From NCBI GenBank assembly GCA_029256185.1, contig JAQSYI010000003.1, positions 124,001 to 188,000 of the forward strand: a DNA stretch of 64,000 nucleotides, in the 5' to 3' direction. The position numbers and the translations under genes were made by a program. The notes below the pieces were generated by a model. That model was not told where the DNA came from. It worked only from the letters and a program-made list of their open reading frames with translations, and searched no databases. Origin of the DNA: Paenibacillaceae bacterium (GTDB lineage Bacteria; Bacillota; Bacilli; Paenibacillales; NBRC-103111). How positions within the stretch are numbered: the first letter of the stretch is position 1; each line of letters starts with the position of its first letter. Below are positions 53,117 to 62,509 of the stretch, piece by piece.

Positions 53117-55429
53117 TTATACAAGCTTGTATTTTTCCCGGTACTGACCCGGAGTTATCCCTTCTCTCCGCTTGAACAGGCGGTTGAAGTACGAAGGCTG
53201 ATAACCTACACTCTCTGCCACATCATTAATCTTCGTATCGGTTTCTACCAGCAGGCTCTTCGCCTTCTCCAGACGGTATTCCGTGAGGTAATCGATAAAG
53301 TTGGTGCCGGTTGCCCGCTTGAAGGCCGTACTAACCTTCTGGTGATAGGTTCCAAAATGATCGGCCACGGATTCGAGGGACAGATCGGTCTGATAATGCT
53401 TGCTGATGTAATCCATTACGTCATGAGCAAGGCGGAAATACTGGTCTACCTGAGCGACTGCAAGCTCTGTCAGATAGGGGTGTATCACGTTTTCCTTAAA
53501 CCAATCCTTCATTTCTTCTGTTCCCGTGACAGCAAGCAGCCTGGCGTAGAGATTATCCCCATCGGGCGTATGAGCCGAGCTGTATCCAGCCTGAAGCATG
53601 GCGAATTGGATATTGCCCAACAGCTGCAGCATCCCCTGACGGATTACGGCCTGCTTGCGCCCGGAGGCTTCCAGTTCCGTCACAAACCGCTCCAGCAGTT
53701 CTTCCGAATTGGGTTCCAGCCCCATTCTCATGGCCTGGATTAATTCCTTCTCCGTATCGAATGGATAGGATATAGCAGCCCCGTTCCCGTCAGGCAGCAG
53801 CTCCTCCATATCCATGATCTGGCTGGGACGGTTGACCTCGCGGTATTGGGCTGCCCGGCGGCCTTCCTTCAAGGCTTCAGGTATAACACCATACTGCTGC
53901 AGCAATTTGCCGATGCATACCGTCACTTCCATCCTGATCAGATACCCCAGTGTATCGGTCAGCTCCTCTGCCAGATGGAAGAGATCCCTTCGAACCGCAG
54001 CCGCTTCCTCCCGGTCAGGATACAGCAAGATGATGCCTACCGATAAATCCTGGAAGTTGATGATGCTCGATTGGGCATGACGCTTATTGGCCAGCTCCCC
54101 GGCGATGTTCGCCGCGGCGAAGGTAACCAGCTGCTCATCCCCCTCGGAGAACCGCCCTGTCAGATTGGCAAATCCGTTGAGCTGGACAAATACCGTAGCG
54201 GCTATCTTCCCTTCGGTATCCCAGCCTAATTGCTGCATCCGAAGACGCAGCTCCTCTTCCTTCAGAAATTGCAGATGGCCCTGCACCAGCTGCAGCATGA
54301 AGCCTTCCCGCAGCATGGGCAGGCTGGCCTCCAGCCGCTCCTGAAGCACAACGCTCTCCCGCGTCATATACGACCACTGCTGCTCCAACAGATCGAATTC
54401 ATCCTGCGCCTGGATATTGGTTTTCACGGTTCCAGCGCTTGTTGTCTTATCCAGCAGTCTTCGAATCGGACTGTAGAGTCTCCTTGATCCAAGCCATGCC
54501 AGAATGAGCGCTACAATAAACCCAAGCAGACTGAATCCGCTGATAAATTGGGACAGCTTCACCACCGGCGCCGTGAGCTTGGACATGGAGACCGCTGTAG
54601 CCAGAACCCATGTTTCGCCCAAACGGTTGAACCGCTTGATATAGACCGAATACTCCTGGCCTTCCCACTCCATTATTCGGGACAAGTCGCTATCCTTATA
54701 CGCCAAAGCCATATCACGAAGACTGCTCTCCACAATAGAGCTTGCTGCGGATTGGCCCTTGCCCCCGGATATGATGCTTCCCGCTTCATCCAGCAGAAGC
54801 TGTGCACCATCCTCTCTGGGGTTTAACTGCCGCAAAAGCATGCTCAGCTTCCTCGTATCCAATGTGACGATCAAGGCGCCATATCTGGCCGAGCCGTTAG
54901 CCGGAAGAGCCACCAGCAGAGACTTGGCTGCAATGTAGGAATTTCCCTCCCGCAAGTTGGCAGGGGTAGGCACCCAACGCACGGTTGGGGATTCCCGAAG
55001 CAGCTGCATATAAGACTCCCGCTGAGTCTCATTCATTCTCACGACTCCAGTAATATCCGAGATAACCACACCTGTGGTATCCATGTACAGGTACATATCC
55101 TGAATCAGTGAATCGGCGCCTTTCATGACAGTAAGCGCATTAAGAATACTGCGCGTCACATCGAAGTGGATATTGAAATCCACCATGTTCATATGATTGT
55201 CTATAGTGGGATTAAGCACCCACTGTCCCGCCTTCGTCTCCAAATCAGACAGCGAGGTGTTAATGGCGACAAGCGACTGGACGACCTGTCCTTCGTGCAT
55301 CTCCATGACCTCGCGCTGAATGTGGGTCGTTCCGAAGATGTAAACGAAAAATCCTATTAAGAATGTCGGAAGACATGAAATGAATAGGACAACATAGAAG
55401 CTTTTGCGATAAAACCGGCGTGATTTCAT
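53117..55429 (-). CDS. Membrane-bound AraC-family regulator with extracellular sensor
   Basis: The 770-residue regulator has a membrane helix near residues 12-32 (VVLFISCLPTFLIGFFVYIF), a cache-like extracellular domain of about 250 residues, a second helix near 286-308 (FISGFSLLGFIVALILAW), a HAMP-like linker, a cytoplasmic middle domain and C-terminal AraC helix-turn-helix motifs (SLESVADHFGTYHQKVSTAFKRATG, then INDVAESVGYQPSYFNRLFKRREGITPGQYREK). This class in Paenibacillus responds to sugars outside the cell. It lies between the solute-binding protein gene and GH3 and likely controls the cluster. Confidence 0.93.
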   Translation of the reverse strand: MKSRRFYRKSFYVVLFISCLPTFLIGFFVYIFGTTHIQREVMEMHEGQVVQSLVAINTSLSDLETKAGQWVLNPTIDNHMNMVDFNIHFDVTRSILNALTVMKGADSLIQDMYLYMDTTGVVISDITGVVRMNETQRESYMQLLRESPTVRWVPTPANLREGNSYIAAKSLLVALPANGSARYGALIVTLDTRKLSMLLRQLNPREDGAQLLLDEAGSIISGGKGQSAASSIVESSLRDMALAYKDSDLSRIMEWEGQEYSVYIKRFNRLGETWVLATAVSMSKLTAPVVKLSQFISGFSLLGFIVALILAWLGSRRLYSPIRRLLDKTTSAGTVKTNIQAQDEFDLLEQQWSYMTRESVVLQERLEASLPMLREGFMLQLVQGHLQFLKEEELRLRMQQLGWDTEGKIAATVFVQLNGFANLTGRFSEGDEQLVTFAAANIAGELANKRHAQSSIINFQDLSVGIILLYPDREEAAAVRRDLFHLAEELTDTLGYLIRMEVTVCIGKLLQQYGVIPEALKEGRRAAQYREVNRPSQIMDMEELLPDGNGAAISYPFDTEKELIQAMRMGLEPNSEELLERFVTELEASGRKQAVIRQGMLQLLGNIQFAMLQAGYSSAHTPDGDNLYARLLAVTGTEEMKDWFKENVIHPYLTELAVAQVDQYFRLAHDVMDYISKHYQTDLSLESVADHFGTYHQKVSTAFKRATGTNFIDYLTEYRLEKAKSLLVETDTKINDVAESVGYQPSYFNRLFKRREGITPGQYREKYKLV

Positions 55430-55521
55430 GACTTCCCCCTATTGACCGTCTAAACTGACCTTCGGCTTTGGCAAAGGTTTTTGCGGCTTTCTTAATAGGA
55501 TTGTAATCGAATACATCCGGA

Positions 55522-55562
55522 TTTGAAAGACAGGCCGGATGATTTGCGGCCTGTCTTTCAAA
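55522..55562 (-). terminator. Terminator of the solute-binding protein gene
   Basis: TTTGAAAGACAGGCC and GGCCTGTCTTTCAAA form a perfect 15-base stem, ending next to the stop of the binding-protein gene. The palindrome works in both directions. Confidence 0.88.
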
Positions 55563-55565
55563 ATG

Positions 55566-57119
55566 CTATTTGCCCGACTTCTCTTTCAGTGCTGCTGTGA
55601 GCTCCTCTTCAATCTTCATAAACTCGGCATTTTTCTTCAGCTCATCTTGATACTTGTCCCAGCTCTCGATGGATTCTCTGCCCAGAATCACCTTGATCTT
55701 CATATCTTGAATCTTCTTCTCCATGTCCTTGCCAACCTTCAGATAGGTAGCCGATTCCAGCCCCACGGAAGGATCTCCCACACTGATCGCAGCCCGCTCA
55801 TCAATAACCTTCTTGTTGCGGTCGTACATTTCCTTCGGAATATTGGGATGGTAGGCCCGCAAATATTTGTCGTAAGCCCCGAAAATGACGTTCAGGTTCG
55901 TTCCCACCATATCCGCCTTCGCTTGCTCTGTCGCCACCTTCAGGCCGTCCACCACATTATAATGAGTGCCTTGCAAGCCGTGGTTGGCCAGATCGGATCC
56001 TTCCTGGGAAATGCCGAAATCCAGCAGAGCGAGCAGCTTCTTCACCTTGGCCTCCGGCACCTTCTTCGGAATGACGAACATACCGAATGCTCCGGAGGTT
56101 TTGGGGGCATACTTCTTGCCCTCGGGTGTCAGCATATAGGACAGGGGGAACATCTCCGCATCGGGCGTTTTCTTGCGGATCTGCTCGGTCAGCAGCCATT
56201 GGGCGTTCAGGTACTGCCCTTGAATGCCCGCCTTGCCGGCCAGCATCTCATCTCTCGACTGGCTGGACTTCAGGATGGCAAAATCCTGCGACAGCAGCTT
56301 CTCCGTATACGCCTTGTTCAGCCAGACCAGGGAATCCCGGATGCCTTTCTCAAATACCTTGTGGCGGATGGCTCCGTCCTTCAGCACATAATTGCCGGGC
56401 ACGCCTGTGAACGCCTCGTCTACCCACATCAGGGAAAACATGCTGTCCTCAGCCACATATCCGCTGATGCCCCAGGTGTCCTTCACGCCGTTTCCGTCGG
56501 GATCATTCTCGGTGAATGCCTTGGCCACCTTGTACATGTCGTCCATGTTCTCCGGCACCTTAAGCCCCAGCTTATCCAACCAGTCCTTGCGCACCAGCGG
56601 CATATACAGATTGCCGTCCATGGGGCGGAGCCTGGGCACACCGAACAGCTTGCCTGCGGTGCGGGTATCCGCCCAGATCTGGGGATCAATCCCGCTTAAG
56701 TTCTTGTAATCCTTGATGAACGGCTCAATGTCCCAGAAGGCGCCCTGCTTGGCCATGGTGATGAACTGGGGGTCGCTGATCGTGGAGATCAACATGAGAT
56801 CGGGCATATCACCCGAAGCCAGAATGACCTTGGACTTATCGGCAAAGTTGTTGTTGGGCACCCAGTTGATATTCAGCTTCGTGTTGGTCCGCTTCTCAAT
56901 TTCCTTAATGATCACATTGTCCGGCGGGATGGCCTCCGTGGCTAATTGCTGTCCCAGAATGCTGATCTCCGTGGGCGGTTCCGATGCGGCCGGAGCAAGG
57001 CTTGCTCCGTTCTGCGCCGGGTCACTGCTCCCGCTGTCGCTGCCGCCGCAGCCGGCCAGTCCGGCGGACAGCGCCAGTACCGGAACCAGGGACCATGCGC
57101 CCCATTTGCGTAACTTCAT
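55566..57119 (-). CDS. Extracellular solute-binding lipoprotein (LplA-like)
   Basis: A 517-residue lipoprotein with signal and lipobox LSAGLAGC (Cys near residue 24). It matches the large binding proteins of oligosaccharide ABC importers of the LplA/YtcQ type: INWVPNNNFADKSKVILASGDMPDL, DIEPFIKDYKNL and GVPRLRPMDGNLYMPLVRKDWLDKLGL. It captures sugar fragments outside the cell and hands them to the two permeases encoded just upstream. GGGAGG precedes the ATG. The ATPase of the importer is not in this window; a shared MsmX-type ATPase is likely. Confidence 0.94.
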   Translation of the reverse strand: MKLRKWGAWSLVPVLALSAGLAGCGGSDSGSSDPAQNGASLAPAASEPPTEISILGQQLATEAIPPDNVIIKEIEKRTNTKLNINWVPNNNFADKSKVILASGDMPDLMLISTISDPQFITMAKQGAFWDIEPFIKDYKNLSGIDPQIWADTRTAGKLFGVPRLRPMDGNLYMPLVRKDWLDKLGLKVPENMDDMYKVAKAFTENDPDGNGVKDTWGISGYVAEDSMFSLMWVDEAFTGVPGNYVLKDGAIRHKVFEKGIRDSLVWLNKAYTEKLLSQDFAILKSSQSRDEMLAGKAGIQGQYLNAQWLLTEQIRKKTPDAEMFPLSYMLTPEGKKYAPKTSGAFGMFVIPKKVPEAKVKKLLALLDFGISQEGSDLANHGLQGTHYNVVDGLKVATEQAKADMVGTNLNVIFGAYDKYLRAYHPNIPKEMYDRNKKVIDERAAISVGDPSVGLESATYLKVGKDMEKKIQDMKIKVILGRESIESWDKYQDELKKNAEFMKIEEELTAALKEKSGK

Positions 57120-57156
57120 GAATTGTTCCTCCCTTTTATCGTAGGCATATATATTT

Positions 57157-57178
57157 GGAACGCCTGACGGCGGTTTCC
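57157..57178 (-). other. Hairpin between the permease and binding-protein genes
   Basis: GGAACGCC and GGCGGTTTCC form an imperfect stem with a TGAC loop. No T-run follows on the minus strand; it may be an RNA processing or stability element that favours expression of the binding protein. Confidence 0.35.
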
Positions 57179-57184
57179 ACTACC

Positions 57185-58063
57185 TTACCCTTTGACCGAG
57201 CCGATCATAACTCCCTTGGCAAAGTATTTCTGCAAGAAAGGATATACGCATACAATCGGCAGGGTTCCCACCACAACCGACGCCATCTTCAGCGTCTCCG
57301 AGGGGATCTTCTGATGGCCCGACATCTCGGCGGCCGCGCCGCCGGAAGCAGTTGACGCCGAATCAATCAGGAGAATCTGCAGCAGAATTTGCAGCGGCCG
57401 TTTCACCGGATCATTGATATAGAGTACTGCAGTCATGAAGGTATTCCAGTAACCGACAGCGTAAAACAGGCCAAACGCCGCCAATGAAGCTAATGACAGA
57501 GGAAGGATAATCTTGAAGAAGACCCCGATATCCGAAGCCCCGTCGATCTTGGCCGATTCCTCCAGCTCATCGGGGATGCTGTCGAAGAAGCCCTTCATCA
57601 GCAGGACATAGAAGCCGCTGGACAGCACCGGCAGGATCAGGGACCAGAGACTGTTGATCAGCCCCAGCTCCTTGACCACGAGATACGGGGGAATCAGGCC
57701 CGGATTGAACAGGGTGGTAATCAGCACCATCACGAGCATGGTCTTTCTGCCTGCCAAGCGCTTGCGGGATAGGGCATAGGCTCCCGCTGCCGTCACCATC
57801 AGGCTGAGGGCGGTTCCCACCACTGCCAGGAAGGTGCTGATGGATATGGCGTTAATGAAGGAATCGTTGGACAGAATATAGCGGTAGGAGTCCAAGCTCC
57901 ATACCTTGGGAAACAGCACCAATTTGTTCTCCAGATACTCCAGCGGATCGGTGAACGATACGACGGTGACATAATAAATCGGGAAGAAGGTAATCACTGT
58001 GACCAGCGCCAAAATAACATAGATGAGCGCGCCGCTCCATCTTTCTGCAGTCCTTGCATTCAT
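57185..58063 (-). CDS. Sugar ABC transporter permease (LplC-like)
   Basis: A 292-residue inner-membrane protein with six helices (LIYVILALVTVITFFPIYYVTVVSF, FLAVVGTALSLMVTAAGAYAL and others) and the EAA-type loop LEESAKIDGASDIGVFFKIILPLS that contacts the ATPase. The C-terminal PFLQKYFAKGVMIGSVKG is typical of CUT1-family MalG/LplC permeases. GAGGAG precedes the ATG. It works with the LplB-like permease 15 bases upstream. Confidence 0.95.
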   Translation of the reverse strand: MNARTAERWSGALIYVILALVTVITFFPIYYVTVVSFTDPLEYLENKLVLFPKVWSLDSYRYILSNDSFINAISISTFLAVVGTALSLMVTAAGAYALSRKRLAGRKTMLVMVLITTLFNPGLIPPYLVVKELGLINSLWSLILPVLSSGFYVLLMKGFFDSIPDELEESAKIDGASDIGVFFKIILPLSLASLAAFGLFYAVGYWNTFMTAVLYINDPVKRPLQILLQILLIDSASTASGGAAAEMSGHQKIPSETLKMASVVVGTLPIVCVYPFLQKYFAKGVMIGSVKG

Positions 58064-58078
58064 TCCGGTTGCTCCTCT

Positions 58079-59056
58079 CTAGTAGATGCCTTCGTCGCCG
58101 AATTTTTTGGACAGCTTGTTGGCAATGACCACCAAGGTCAGCCCCACCACCGATTTAAATAACCCGACGGCCGTACTGTAGCTGAATTGGGCCTGCTTGA
58201 TCCCCACCCGGTATACATACGTGTCGAATACCTCGGCCACGTCCGACACCGCGCCGTTCATCATCAGGAACACCTGCTCAAAGCCCACATCCATCATATG
58301 GCCGATCCGCAGAATCAGCAGCACGATAATCACATTGCGGATGCCCGGCAGGGTGATATGCCACATTTGGCGCAGCCGCCCGGCTCCATCCATCCGTGAC
58401 GCCTCATACAGGCCAGGATCAATACTGGCAATGGCGGCCAGGAACAAGACTGTTCCGTAGCCCGCATCCTTCCAGATGTGCTGGCCGATCAGCATGAACC
58501 AGAACAGATTGGGATTGGTCAGGAAATCCACTCTGGCAAACCCCAACGCCTCCAGCAGCTTGTTCACAATCCCCTCTGATTGGGAGAACAGCAGCAGGGT
58601 AATCCCGGCGATGATGACCCACGACAGAAAGTGGGGCAAATAAATCACCGTTTGCACGATGCGCTTATAGGAGGAAATTCGCACCTCATTCAGCAGCAGA
58701 GATAATACGATGGGTAATGGAAAATACAGCAGCAGGCTCAAGAAATTAATCGCCAGGGTATTGCGCAGCAGCAGCGGAAAGTCCGGATTGCTGAAGAAAC
58801 GCTGAAAGTGCTCCAAGCCGACCCATGGACTCTTGATATATCCAATATAAGGGGAGAATTCCTGAAAGGAAATCACCAGCCCCAGCATGGGCAAGTATTT
58901 GAATACGATAAAGTACAGCACCATGGGGGCGGCAAGCAAGTAGAGATATTTGTCCCGAAGCAATCTTTTCCACAGCTTGCTCCTTGTCCGATTCCCCACC
59001 TGCCGCATGGCAGCCGCACCGTTTTGCTCCAGCTTGATACCGGTGCCGTCGATCAT
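58079..59056 (-). CDS. Sugar ABC transporter permease (LplB-like)
   Basis: A 325-residue permease with six helices: YLYLLAAPMVLYFIVFKYLPMLGLVISFQEF, FLSLLLYFPLPIVLSLLLNEV, FLSWVIIAGITLLLFSQ and others. The EAA loop is YEASRMDGAGRLRQMWHITLPGI. It matches LplB/YteP of the CUT1 family. It is the first gene of the importer operon; its upstream region holds two direct repeats that may bind a regulator. Confidence 0.95.
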   Translation of the reverse strand: MIDGTGIKLEQNGAAAMRQVGNRTRSKLWKRLLRDKYLYLLAAPMVLYFIVFKYLPMLGLVISFQEFSPYIGYIKSPWVGLEHFQRFFSNPDFPLLLRNTLAINFLSLLLYFPLPIVLSLLLNEVRISSYKRIVQTVIYLPHFLSWVIIAGITLLLFSQSEGIVNKLLEALGFARVDFLTNPNLFWFMLIGQHIWKDAGYGTVLFLAAIASIDPGLYEASRMDGAGRLRQMWHITLPGIRNVIIVLLILRIGHMMDVGFEQVFLMMNGAVSDVAEVFDTYVYRVGIKQAQFSYSTAVGLFKSVVGLTLVVIANKLSKKFGDEGIY

Positions 59057-59104
59057 AAGGCTTCACTCGCTTCCTGTTTGTATTTGTCTGACCCCAAGTC
59101 TATA

Positions 59105-59153
59105 CAGGAAAGCCGTTCCCGCCTATAGAACATTCTTCAAAAAGCCGTTTCCG
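59105..59153. promoter_or_regulatory. Direct repeat upstream of the importer operon
   Basis: AAAGCCGTT occurs at 59109-59117 and 59141-59149, with similar flanks (GGAAAGCCGTTCCC and AAAAAGCCGTTTCC), 32 bases apart, about three helical turns. AraC-type activators bind such direct repeats, so this could be the operator. Confidence 0.4.
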
Positions 59154-59229
59154 GCGGTTGCACTTTCTTCACAGACCTCAAAAACGTGGAATCAAGTTCC
59201 AAAACACCTAATTGCAGGGGATAAAAACA

Positions 59230-59258
59230 CAAAAAACCCGCTCCATGACGGAACGGGT
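59230..59258 (-). terminator. Terminator of the GH115 gene
   Basis: On the minus strand CCCGTTCC and GGAGCGGG pair (one mismatch) around GTCAT, followed by TTTTTTG. It lies about 100 bases after the GH115 stop and separates it from the importer operon. Confidence 0.85.
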
Positions 59259-59362
59259 CGACTTCGAGCCTGAGTGCAAGATTCCATGCAGAGTCTGCTT
59301 CTTGAGTCGCTTCATCAGTAAAGGGGGCTTTTTGAACCTCTTAAAGCTGCCCCAACGCCGTT

Positions 59363-61534
59363 TCACTGGGCCTGCCTCTTCAGCAGCTCCTCCGTTGCTC
59401 TGAGCAACCCCGGCATATCCAGCTTGGCATCCCCTTTGTACCAGTTCTCCCATGGTCCCCATTCCGCTTCCTGCCTACGCTTCAGCGCATGGCGCAGAGC
59501 CGAGGCCGCGGACTCCACGCAGAGACGGTCCTGTAAGCATACGGCCTGCAGCAAGCCATGCGCCCACGAGCATAATCCGTACATCAGCTCCGCCTGAACC
59601 AGGACCGAATCCCGATAAAAGCGGCTGCGGGCAGGGTGGACATGGGGCAGATAGCGTTGTGACTCGTTAAGAACCTCCTGCCATTTTTGCCAGCCCAGCT
59701 CTGTTCTTTCAAGGTAATAAGCGGCGAACGCCTCTCCGGAGGCAAAGTCCGTAAGCTTGCGGTTCTGAACGCCGGTTACGGGGCGGAAGGGCTCTCCCTT
59801 AAGCAAGCTGATTGCAAGCATTCCCACTCTTTTGGCCATCCCCTCCAGAAACCGCATTTCCATGACGCCGATATGATAAGCTTCATAGAAGGATTGGAGC
59901 ACCTTCACCCCCGCTTCGACCTGCTGCGGCTCCGGCTGGAATTGCCGGCGGACCCATTCTTCCATGAACAGCTCCTCCGAGAAGTGTTCTCCGTCCCATT
60001 CGATTGCAGCAGCCGCCTGTATGCCCAGCACCAATTCCCGGATATTGCCCACATTAATAATGGAATACGCAGTATCTCCCTTGCGGATAGCTTCTTCGTA
60101 GTTCGCCGTGATATTGGCCAGCGGATTGCCTTGAACCAGATGGGGGCCGTCGCTCCAGAAACCCAGATGATAATAACCCCCATAGGCCGTTCCCGGTTGC
60201 CTCGCAACGGAATAGAAGTCCCTGCCCCAGGTCTGGGTCGGTCCGAAATCTGCGAATATGACCATCGTGTCCTCAGGAAAGGCAAGAAACCCTTGATGAT
60301 GCAGCATGGACGCCTCCATCCACAGGGTGGAGGTGGAATAGATGGGACGGTCTCCGACAATACTCCGGACAAGCTCCAGCTGCCTGGAGATCGCCTGGGA
60401 GATGATTCGTCCTCTCTCTTCCGGCTCACGGGGAAAGTCCGGATCATGCTCCCATACAGGAGCGTCCCCCCGGCCCCGCAAGCCCAATTGCCAGATCACA
60501 TTGGGGTAGATAGCCCAGCGCTTGGCATAATGAGTCCAAATTTCCTCCAGCAGCTCGGGGTGTTGGATGTAAGAGGGATGGCCGGGACAACTGCCGCGGT
60601 CCTTCCAATACTTTTCCCAGGCGAAATGGCTGACCCCAAGCGGCTCCACATGATGCTGGGTGATGTAGAGTCCCCTGCGGACGACCTGGCGGACCAGCCG
60701 TTCCTCGGCGGGGTTGTCGATGTCCACAAAGGATGCGGGGATCAGCAGATTTTGCTTCAGCCGCAGAGCCGTCTCAATAACCATCTCCATGACGTCTTCA
60801 TGCACAACTTGATGGTAGTACGGATAATCCATGGTGCGGAACCCGCCCCCGTCCTTCCATTGGGTCAGCAGATCCTCGTCATTAATAAACCACCCGCGGA
60901 AGCGGTAGGTTTCCGGCCCTCCCTGCCAAGGCAGCTGCGCCACCGTTGCGGTAATCTTCTGCTCCGGGATGCTTCCGGTCCAGAGATACAGAGGATCGAT
61001 GCCCAGCGCCTTCCCACTAAGCTCGTAGATGCCCCACATCACTCCTCTCGGATCGCTTCCCAGAATGAGAAGAGTCTGGCCGTCACTGCCGCATGGCACA
61101 ATCTCATAGCGCTCCCACTTGCCTTGAAGCTTGGAAGCATCCACGCCATGCTTGCGGGCGAACGCGCAAAACCTGCCATTGCCCACCGATCCGGCGATGA
61201 TGCTCCTTCGGCCATCCGGATTGTTATCCGCCAGCCTGGCGGTGATGCCCCTTCTCCCGATTGAGCAGTCCTCCGCCTTGCTCCCTCTCCCATCTGAACT
61301 GTTGTCGGCGGCCCCGGCAGTCGTTTCCCCTTCTCCGCCTAACCCGGTCGGACCGGCTTCGTAGCAGACGTCTATGTTATCACCTGGCAATCCTAACATA
61401 AGCTTGGCCGGATGGACCGCCCCAGCCTTCACCAGGTCCCCTGCCAGATCCGCCGCGGCCAGCCTGATACAATCTTCCTCGGATGCATCCACATACAAGT
61501 CAACCGTTTGTGCTTGGTCAAATAAAATGAACAT
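59363..61534 (-). CDS. GH115-like alpha-glucuronidase
   Basis: The 723-residue protein fits family GH115, which removes 4-O-methyl-glucuronic acid from xylan. The catalytic region shows LLILGSDPRGVMWGIYELS, YRFRGWFINDEDLL, NLLIPASFVDIDNP and VIWQLGLRGRGDAPVWEHDP, all typical. There is no signal peptide, so it probably acts on imported oligosaccharides. The N-terminal domain has an unusual Asp/Asn/Gly/Arg-rich insertion with two similar units (ADNSSDGRGS, ADNNPDGRRS). I chose the ATG at 61534 with GGAGGAG 6 bases upstream; an in-frame stretch upstream would add about 31 residues made of two 14-codon repeats. Confidence 0.85.
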   Translation of the reverse strand: MFILFDQAQTVDLYVDASEEDCIRLAAADLAGDLVKAGAVHPAKLMLGLPGDNIDVCYEAGPTGLGGEGETTAGAADNSSDGRGSKAEDCSIGRRGITARLADNNPDGRRSIIAGSVGNGRFCAFARKHGVDASKLQGKWERYEIVPCGSDGQTLLILGSDPRGVMWGIYELSGKALGIDPLYLWTGSIPEQKITATVAQLPWQGGPETYRFRGWFINDEDLLTQWKDGGGFRTMDYPYYHQVVHEDVMEMVIETALRLKQNLLIPASFVDIDNPAEERLVRQVVRRGLYITQHHVEPLGVSHFAWEKYWKDRGSCPGHPSYIQHPELLEEIWTHYAKRWAIYPNVIWQLGLRGRGDAPVWEHDPDFPREPEERGRIISQAISRQLELVRSIVGDRPIYSTSTLWMEASMLHHQGFLAFPEDTMVIFADFGPTQTWGRDFYSVARQPGTAYGGYYHLGFWSDGPHLVQGNPLANITANYEEAIRKGDTAYSIINVGNIRELVLGIQAAAAIEWDGEHFSEELFMEEWVRRQFQPEPQQVEAGVKVLQSFYEAYHIGVMEMRFLEGMAKRVGMLAISLLKGEPFRPVTGVQNRKLTDFASGEAFAAYYLERTELGWQKWQEVLNESQRYLPHVHPARSRFYRDSVLVQAELMYGLCSWAHGLLQAVCLQDRLCVESAASALRHALKRRQEAEWGPWENWYKGDAKLDMPGLLRATEELLKRQAQ

Positions 61535-61550
61535 ATTGTCTCCTCCTAAA

Positions 61551-61634
61551 AGCTTTGCTTTTAGCAAAGCTGGCTTCGTAAGCATTCTCTTAGAGCTTTC
61601 CGCAAGGAAAGCTGGCTTCGTAAGCATTCTCTTT
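61551..61634 (-). repeat. Tandem hairpin repeat upstream of the GH115 gene
   Basis: Two units of 42 bases each hold a hairpin and an identical 20-base tail (61573-61592 and 61615-61634). Hairpin 1 pairs AGCTTTGCT with AGCAAAGCT; hairpin 2 pairs AGCTTTCC with GGAAAGCT. The stems differ but both still pair. The unit length is a multiple of three and in frame with the GH115 gene. It ends just before that gene's ribosome site and lies opposite the divergent AraC gene. Confidence 0.75.
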
Positions 61635-61702
61635 TACCCGTTCCTGCTGTTATAATACAAGTAACCAGTACAACCCTTTAGATGCGAGAAGAGGTTTTCA
61701 TT

Positions 61703-62509
61703 ATGATGCCACCCGTCACCAGACAGGGATATGACTTTGTGGTAACCGATATTGGCTTTATTGTAGAACGCTCGCCCGACCGGGATTGGAAAATCAGTGA
61801 GCTGAAGCATGCCGACTACAGCGTACTTGCTTACGCCTTGGGCGGCAGCGCCCAGTATTGCTTCGCAGGCAAGGAGTGGGATGTGCGCAAGGGCGACCTG
61901 CTGTTCTTTCCCAAGGGCTTCGTGCATTCTGCAGCTAGCGACGCGGATGATCCGTGGTCCTTCATGTCCATCCGCTTCGATACCATGAATATGGGAGCAG
62001 ACGACGACTCCTTCTCCGGCTTGCCTAATGTGGTGAGCGGTATGAATCCTGTCCTTATGACCGCCAGATTCAATGAGCTGCTGCATTGCTGGACGGGCAA
62101 GCAGGCGGGCTATATGATCAAGTGCCGCAGCCTTCTGATGGACATTCTCCACGAAAGCATCCGGCATATCCATTATTCCGACCAGCGCATTCAGCATGCC
62201 CAGAAAATCGAAAGCATTATGGTGATGCTGCAAACCCATTTGGAACACAGCTATTCCGTTGATGAGCTGGCTGATCTTGCTGGACTGAGCGCCTCCCACT
62301 TTCGTATGGTGTTCAAGAAGGTGGCGGGCATGTCGGTGATTCAGTACCATAACCAGTTGAAGATCGGCAAAGCCCGCGACCTGCTGTTAAGCGGCGCCTG
62401 CAATGTAACGGAGGCCGCGGATCAGACGGGATTCAACGACATCTTTTACTTCAGCAGACTCTTTAAGAAATTAACCGGACACAATCCCTCGGAGCTGATC
62501 CGGCAATGA
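61703..62509 (+). CDS. AraC-family regulator (cupin type)
   Basis: A 268-residue regulator with a cupin-like sensor domain (SVLAYALGGSAQYCFAGKEWDVRKGDLLFFPKGFVHSA) and a C-terminal AraC double helix-turn-helix (SVDELADLAGLSASHFRMVFKKVAG, NVTEAADQTGFNDIFYFSRLFKKLTGHNPSELI). The ATG at 61703 follows AGAGG by 8 bases; an ATG at 61682 would add seven residues. It is divergent from the GH115 gene, so it may control that gene and perhaps the whole cluster. Confidence 0.93.
   Translation: MMPPVTRQGYDFVVTDIGFIVERSPDRDWKISELKHADYSVLAYALGGSAQYCFAGKEWDVRKGDLLFFPKGFVHSAASDADDPWSFMSIRFDTMNMGADDDSFSGLPNVVSGMNPVLMTARFNELLHCWTGKQAGYMIKCRSLLMDILHESIRHIHYSDQRIQHAQKIESIMVMLQTHLEHSYSVDELADLAGLSASHFRMVFKKVAGMSVIQYHNQLKIGKARDLLLSGACNVTEAADQTGFNDIFYFSRLFKKLTGHNPSELIRQ

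Noticed and set aside
59687..61264. A 525-codon plus-strand frame antisense to GH115
   Set aside because: No family resemblance; explained by the GH115 codon pattern on the minus strand.
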